Shown: piece by piece, positions 60,473-64,000 of the stretch | Layout: every line of letters begins with the position of its first letter | Numbering within the stretch: the stretch's first letter is position 1 | Origin: Clostridia bacterium | GTDB lineage: Bacteria; Bacillota; Clostridia; Oscillospirales; Acutalibacteraceae | Assembly: GCA_017416345.1 (NCBI GenBank) | Contig: JAFQCR010000026.1 | Location: 1-64,000 of the forward strand | Length of the DNA: 64,000 nt | Direction of reading: 5' to 3' | Made by a program: the position numbers and the translations under genes | Notes under the pieces: model-generated | Databases searched by the model: none | Told to the model about the DNA's origin: nothing | The model's input: the letters and a program-made list of their open reading frames with translations, nothing else

Positions 60473-61444
60473 ATGTCTAACGTAACAGCAATCGGTGTTC
60501 TGACCAGCGGAGGAGACGCTCCCGGTATGAATGCTGCCGTCCGTGCAGTTGTCAGAACTGCAATTTCTATGGGTATCAAGTGCTACGGCATCCGCCGTGG
60601 ATATAACGGTCTTATCGAGGGTGATGTTTTTGAAATGACCCTTAGAGATGTTTCGGATATCATCCACCGTGGCGGTACCGTGCTTTATACCGCACGTAGC
60701 CCTATGTTCAAGACCGAAGAGGGTATGAAAATGGCTATGGATACCTGCAAAAAGTACGGTATCAACGGCATCGTTGTCATCGGCGGTGACGGCTCCTACC
60801 GTGGCGCACGTGACCTTTCTTTGAGAGGCATTCCTTGCGTCGGTATCCCCGGAACCATTGATAACGATATCACCTCGACCGATTATACCATCGGCTTTGA
60901 TACCGCTATGAACACCGCAATGGATATGGTCGATAAGCTTCGTGATACCACCCAGTCGCACGAGCGTTGCTCGGTCGTTGAGGTCATGGGACGTCACGCA
61001 GGCTGGTTGGCTTTGGAGGCAGGTATTGCCGTAGGTGCAACCGCCATCCTCGTTCCTGAGGTTCAGTTTGATATTGACCGTGACATCGTTGCCAAGATCA
61101 AAAAGACCGTACAGTCGGGAAAGAAGCACTTTATCGTCGTTGTTGCCGAGGGCGTCGGCGAGGTCTCCAAGCTTGCAAAGGAGATAGAGGATAAGACAGG
61201 TGTTGAGTCCCGTGCAACCATTCTCGGACACGTACAGCGTGGCGGAAGCCCCACAGTCCGTGACCGTGAGATGGCAAGCTGTATGGGCAACTATGCCGTA
61301 AGGCTTTTAAGTAAAGGCATCGGCAACCGTGTCGTTTCTTACCGCAACGGTAAGATCGTCGATTTCGATATCTTCGAGGCGCTCAATATGACCAAGCCCT
61401 TCGACGTCGAAAAATACGAGACCGCAAATACAATTTCTATCTAA
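60473..61444 (+). CDS. pfkA: ATP-dependent 6-phosphofructokinase
   Basis: Commits fructose 6-phosphate to glycolysis. The 323-residue enzyme has the ATP-site TSGGDAPGMNAAVRAVVR, GIRRGYNGLIEG, IGGDGSYRGA, the catalytic PGTIDNDITSTDYTIGFDTA, MGRHAGWLA and GHVQRGGSPTVRDR allosteric/substrate motifs of the bacterial PfkA type. GGDG in IGGDGS favours ATP over PPi. ATG 60473 gives the usual N-terminus; the SD (GGGTG) is weak. Confidence 0.97.
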   Translation: MSNVTAIGVLTSGGDAPGMNAAVRAVVRTAISMGIKCYGIRRGYNGLIEGDVFEMTLRDVSDIIHRGGTVLYTARSPMFKTEEGMKMAMDTCKKYGINGIVVIGGDGSYRGARDLSLRGIPCVGIPGTIDNDITSTDYTIGFDTAMNTAMDMVDKLRDTTQSHERCSVVEVMGRHAGWLALEAGIAVGATAILVPEVQFDIDRDIVAKIKKTVQSGKKHFIVVVAEGVGEVSKLAKEIEDKTGVESRATILGHVQRGGSPTVRDREMASCMGNYAVRLLSKGIGNRVVSYRNGKIVDFDIFEALNMTKPFDVEKYETANTISI

Positions 61445-61456
61445 AAGCATTAAAAG

Positions 61457-61498
61457 CTCTCTTGTTTTCAATTGTTTTGGAAACAAGGGAGTTTTTTT
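61457..61498 (+). terminator. pfkA terminator
   Basis: 13-bp stem CTCTCTTGTTTTC/GGAAACAAGGGAG, then TTTTTTT. Confidence 0.9.
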
Positions 61499-61584
61499 GT
61501 TGAACGCTGTTGATAAATAATACGATTGGTGAGAACGGTTCTTTTTGCTATCTCACGTCGGGCGTTCACAAAAACCTTCCGTAT

Positions 61585-62125
61585 AGCCTCCCTTGTCTAA
61601 AGGGAGGGGAAGACTCTCCCATAAGATGGGAGAGATGTCTGCGAAGCAGACAGAGAGGGACGGGTCGGTAGACCGCCGAACGGCGGTGGAGGGATTCCTA
61701 GTAAGGCAGCACACGAAGTGTGACGGAAGGAGTGGCGGGCGAACGCAGTTCGCCCCTACGAAGCCTCCCTTGCCTAAAGGGAGGTGGATTTTTGCGAAGC
61801 AAAAAGACGGAGGGATTCCGCAAGCAGGCTTATGCGGATCGTCGAACTCCCTCAGTCAGCTTCGCTGACCGCCACGATAGACCGCAAATGATACAATGTA
61901 GCCGACTTACGGCGGGCGAACGCAGTTCGCCCCTACGATACGATATCGTTTCTTTTAGCCTTCCCTGCGCTACAAAGGTCTGTTAGGTTTGTTGTAGGGA
62001 CAGGCGTCCTCGACTGTCCGCAAACCGTCTTACGGCGGATCGCCCGGGAGGTCGGTCCCTACGATGCGTCTATGAGATTTTTGTAGGGGAGAGCCTCTGT
62101 GCCCTCACGTAAAACCGTCTTGTTC
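61585..62125. repeat. Dense cluster of palindromic intergenic repeats
   Basis: Several families are joined end to end: CCTCCCTT...AAGGGAGG hairpins (61588, 61764), CTCTCCCAT...ATGGGAGAG (61614), TCTGCGAAGCAGA, and the 26-base unit GCGGGCGAACGC... at 61735-61760 and 61912-61937. The open frames across it are by-products of the repeats. Confidence 0.85.
61912..62062. repeat. 151-bp direct repeat, copy 1
   Basis: Matches 63797-63947 at 147 of 151 positions by hand comparison. It lies upstream of the GH28 gene. Confidence 0.88.
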
Positions 62126-62132
62126 TGCTTTC

Positions 62133-62161
62133 TTGACACATATTTTAGGATGTGGTATACT
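62133..62161 (+). promoter_or_regulatory. GH28 gene promoter
   Basis: TTGACA (62133-62138), 17-bp spacer, TATACT (62156-62161). A small dyad ATAAA-CCGA-TTTAT (62170-62183) covers the expected transcription start and may be an operator. Confidence 0.8.
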
Positions 62162-62213
62162 GTTACCAAATAAACCGATTTATGGTTCAGTTTTAAAATG
62201 AAAGGAAATCATT

Positions 62214-63548
62214 ATGTTGAATTGTGATGTAAGAGCCTACGGTGCCGTGGGTGACGGAGTTACCAAGGATACCGCAGCGGTGCAGGCCGCCATTGACGAT
62301 TGCTCCGCTCACGGCGGCGGCCGTGTTACCTTGGCCGAGGGTCGCTTTTTGTGCGGTCGAATCGACCTTAAAAGCGGCGTAGAGCTTCATCTTGAGCGTG
62401 ATGCCGTATTGTTAGGCTCGACCGACGTTGACGATTTCCCCGAGGTCGTGACCGATTTCTGGAACACCGAATATGCACCGAGATTCAACAAGCGCTGCTT
62501 TATTTATGCCGAAAATTGTGAGGACATCGCCATCACGGGTCGTGGTGCTATCGACTGCCAGGGTCACTCTTACGTTGTACCTATGACCGAGGAGGAGATT
62601 GCCGCCAAGCCGACCATGTCCTATACCCGAAAGCCGTTTCCTTTGCCCGAGGGTAGTGAGCCTATTTCCGAAGAGGTCACCATGATCGGCATTTATCCGC
62701 ATCCTCTTGATCCCCGTTCCACCAGCCTTGCTCCTGCACGTGTTGTGATGCTGATGGGCTGTACCAATGTTCTTGTTGAGGATGTGACCATGCGCAATCA
62801 GCCTGCAGGCTGGAGCTATTGGGTCTGCGGCTGTACCAACGTGCATTTCCACAGAGCGCAGATACTTGCCGCCGTGGATATGCCCAATAACGACGGAATA
62901 CATATCAACTGTTGCCGAAATGTAACGGTCTCCGACTGTAATATCACCTGCGGTGATGACTGTATCGCCGTCCGTGCTTATTCCGCACCTTTAGGCAAAA
63001 ACACGGTCTGCGAAAAGGTTGCCGTTACCAACTGCAACCTGACCAGCCACACCTGCGCTGTACGTGTTGGCTGGATCAACGACGGTGTGATGAGGGATTG
63101 CACCTTCTCAAACCTTAATATCACCGAATCGAGAACGGGTCTTTGTATGTATCTGCCCTCAAACCCTGCGAAAGCACGTATGAGCGACCAGGGCTTTGAG
63201 GCTACGTTGATCGAAAACATCAGCTTTTCCAATATCACCATTGACCGCTGCTATCAGCACCCCATCCGCATCCAGATAGAGGAGCATAACCTTTGCACCG
63301 CAATTCGGAATATATATTTCAGCGGGATCCACGCATTTTCCGCAGGAATGCCCAAGGTCAGCGGCCGTGAGGATTGCCACGTGCAAAACGTGTCGTTTAA
63401 TGACTGCCATTTCTCACACCTGCGCTATGAGGATATCCCCACAAAATTTGCCGAACGTATGGCGAAGCAGCGGATCGCCTTGGAGCAACCCGTTTTCCGC
63501 TATGTGGATCAGCTTCACATCAACGCATCCTTCTTCTCGGTGCTGTGA
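62214..63548 (+). CDS. GH28 polygalacturonase-like enzyme
   Basis: A 444-residue right-handed beta-helix protein of glycoside hydrolase family 28. It starts VRAYGAVGDGVTKDTAAVQAAID and GGGRVTLAEGRFLCG, as these enzymes do. The catalytic aspartates are D227 (NNDGIHI) and D248-D249 (CGDDCIAV); SHTCAVRVG stands where GHG is usual, and RIQ supplies the arginine. No signal peptide, so it would act on imported oligogalacturonides (inference), feeding uronate isomerase at 3826. Rich in Cys (about 20). Flanked by 151-bp direct repeats. Confidence 0.9.
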   Translation: MLNCDVRAYGAVGDGVTKDTAAVQAAIDDCSAHGGGRVTLAEGRFLCGRIDLKSGVELHLERDAVLLGSTDVDDFPEVVTDFWNTEYAPRFNKRCFIYAENCEDIAITGRGAIDCQGHSYVVPMTEEEIAAKPTMSYTRKPFPLPEGSEPISEEVTMIGIYPHPLDPRSTSLAPARVVMLMGCTNVLVEDVTMRNQPAGWSYWVCGCTNVHFHRAQILAAVDMPNNDGIHINCCRNVTVSDCNITCGDDCIAVRAYSAPLGKNTVCEKVAVTNCNLTSHTCAVRVGWINDGVMRDCTFSNLNITESRTGLCMYLPSNPAKARMSDQGFEATLIENISFSNITIDRCYQHPIRIQIEEHNLCTAIRNIYFSGIHAFSAGMPKVSGREDCHVQNVSFNDCHFSHLRYEDIPTKFAERMAKQRIALEQPVFRYVDQLHINASFFSVL

Positions 63549-63576
63549 TACGGAGCTCGGTTTTTAAAAAATATGC

Positions 63577-63606
63577 AAGCGGATGGTGAAAACCGTCCGC
63601 TTTTTG
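63577..63606 (+). terminator. GH28 gene terminator
   Basis: AAGCGGATGGT/ACCGTCCGCTT, loop GAAA, then TTT. Confidence 0.88.
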
Positions 63607-64000
63607 TTGTAGAGAAGGCACAGGCTTCCTCTTTGAGGAAGCTGTTGAGCGCAAGCGAAACCGAAGGAGTATGCCTCCCGAAAACCATCTTACCACGGGC
63701 GATTCGTGAATCGCCCCTACGTAAGACTTTTGGGTCTGAATTGTAGGGGACGGCGCCTACGACGTCCCGAAAAAGCTGACCGTCACATCACACTTTGCGG
63801 GCGAACGCAGTTCGCCCCTACGATACGATATCGTTTCTTTTAGCCTTCCCTGCGCTACAACGGTCTGTTAGGTTTGTTGTAGGGACAGGCGTCCTCGACT
63901 GTCCGCAAACCGGCTTGCGGCGGACCGCCCGGGAGGTCGGTCCCTACACTGTGTTTTTTGGCGTTATCGTAGGGACGGCATTTATGCCTTCCGTAAACTC
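63607..64000. repeat. Palindromic repeat cluster at window end
   Basis: Includes GCTTCCTC-TTT-GAGGAAGC (63630 region), a variant unit GGGCGATTC-GT-GAATCGCCC (63697 region) and the 151-bp repeat copy 2. No gene is seen; the cluster continues past the window. Confidence 0.85.
63797..63947. repeat. 151-bp direct repeat, copy 2
   Basis: Same orientation as 61912-62062, offset 1885 bases, about 97% identical. Confidence 0.88.

Noticed and set aside
61593-61986. Two overlapping open frames with Arg/Ser-rich products
   Set aside because: They lie wholly in palindromic repeats and carry no SD or domain.
61585-62125. CRISPR array
   Set aside because: Repeats are of several unlike families with no regular unit and spacer length.

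Overview
The window reads as a chromosome segment of a spore-forming Clostridia bacterium, most likely of the Oscillospiraceae/Ruminococcaceae type. Supporting signs are an alpha/beta-type small acid-soluble spore protein gene, WhiA, HPr kinase, strong AGGAGG ribosome binding sites, consensus sigma-A promoters and many intrinsic terminators. The gene order hprK, ROK kinase, murB, rapZ, whiA, dnaE, pfkA is of a kind seen in that group. Placement below class level is inference. Most genes are of middling GC; about 7.5-8.8 kb and 32.8-36.8 kb are visibly more AT-rich.

Layout. 1-0.25 kb: 3' end of a 23S rRNA gene whose operon ends without a 5S gene. 0.4-7.5 kb: XRE regulator, metallo-beta-lactamase-fold lipoprotein, DeoR regulator divergent from uronate isomerase, OmpR-type two-component pair, methylglyoxal synthase. 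7.6-9.8 kb: secreted V8-like protease with a tiny leader ORF, a lipoprotein, a small conserved-looking protein. 10-14 kb: WG-repeat lipoprotein, phosphate-binding-like lipoprotein, and mgtE behind a complex leader. 14.4-21 kb: glycosyltransferase, class II galT, RNase Z-like hydrolase and two tandem GH20 hexosaminidases. 21-26 kb: microprotein, SulP permease, repeat mosaic, tRNA-Ala, galE and a COG2509-like flavoprotein. 26-33 kb: xpt, orphan sugar-binding protein, mscL-hemW-pduL, rpsF-ssb-rpsR. 33-37 kb: AraC regulator, EamA transporter and a glycoside-hydrolase-like protein, forming an AT-rich island. 37-46 kb: uracil-DNA glycosylase, SASP, ligA-like ligase, rsmD-coaD, a Ca2+-type P-ATPase, and a TetR gene behind a Mn2+-type riboswitch. 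47-51 kb: G5/3D-domain protein behind a pseudoknot-like leader, ComEA-like protein, large secreted protein with a second microprotein, ychF. 52-61.5 kb: hprK to pfkA. 61.5-64 kb: dense palindromic repeats around a GH28 polygalacturonase-like gene.

How the parts fit. Pectin use is suggested by GH28 plus UxaC. Glycan and galactose use is suggested by GH20, GalT and GalE. HPr kinase, ROK glucokinase, phosphofructokinase and methylglyoxal synthase are central carbon and catabolite-control genes. RsmD-CoaD, rpsF-ssb-rpsR, MurB, RapZ, WhiA and DnaE are housekeeping.

The most interesting material is regulatory. The main items are a mgtE leader with a 27-codon ORF and an SD-sequestering hairpin, a pseudoknot-like leader before the G5/3D gene, a Mn2+ riboswitch placed before a TetR regulator, and two microproteins sharing an MK-x-Y-x-K-P-x-I start. 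Also notable are several small terminal-inverted-repeat elements and 151-bp direct repeats around the GH28 gene. Many start codons were moved from the longest ORF to the start supported by a ribosome binding site, lipobox or promoter; TTG and GTG starts are common.
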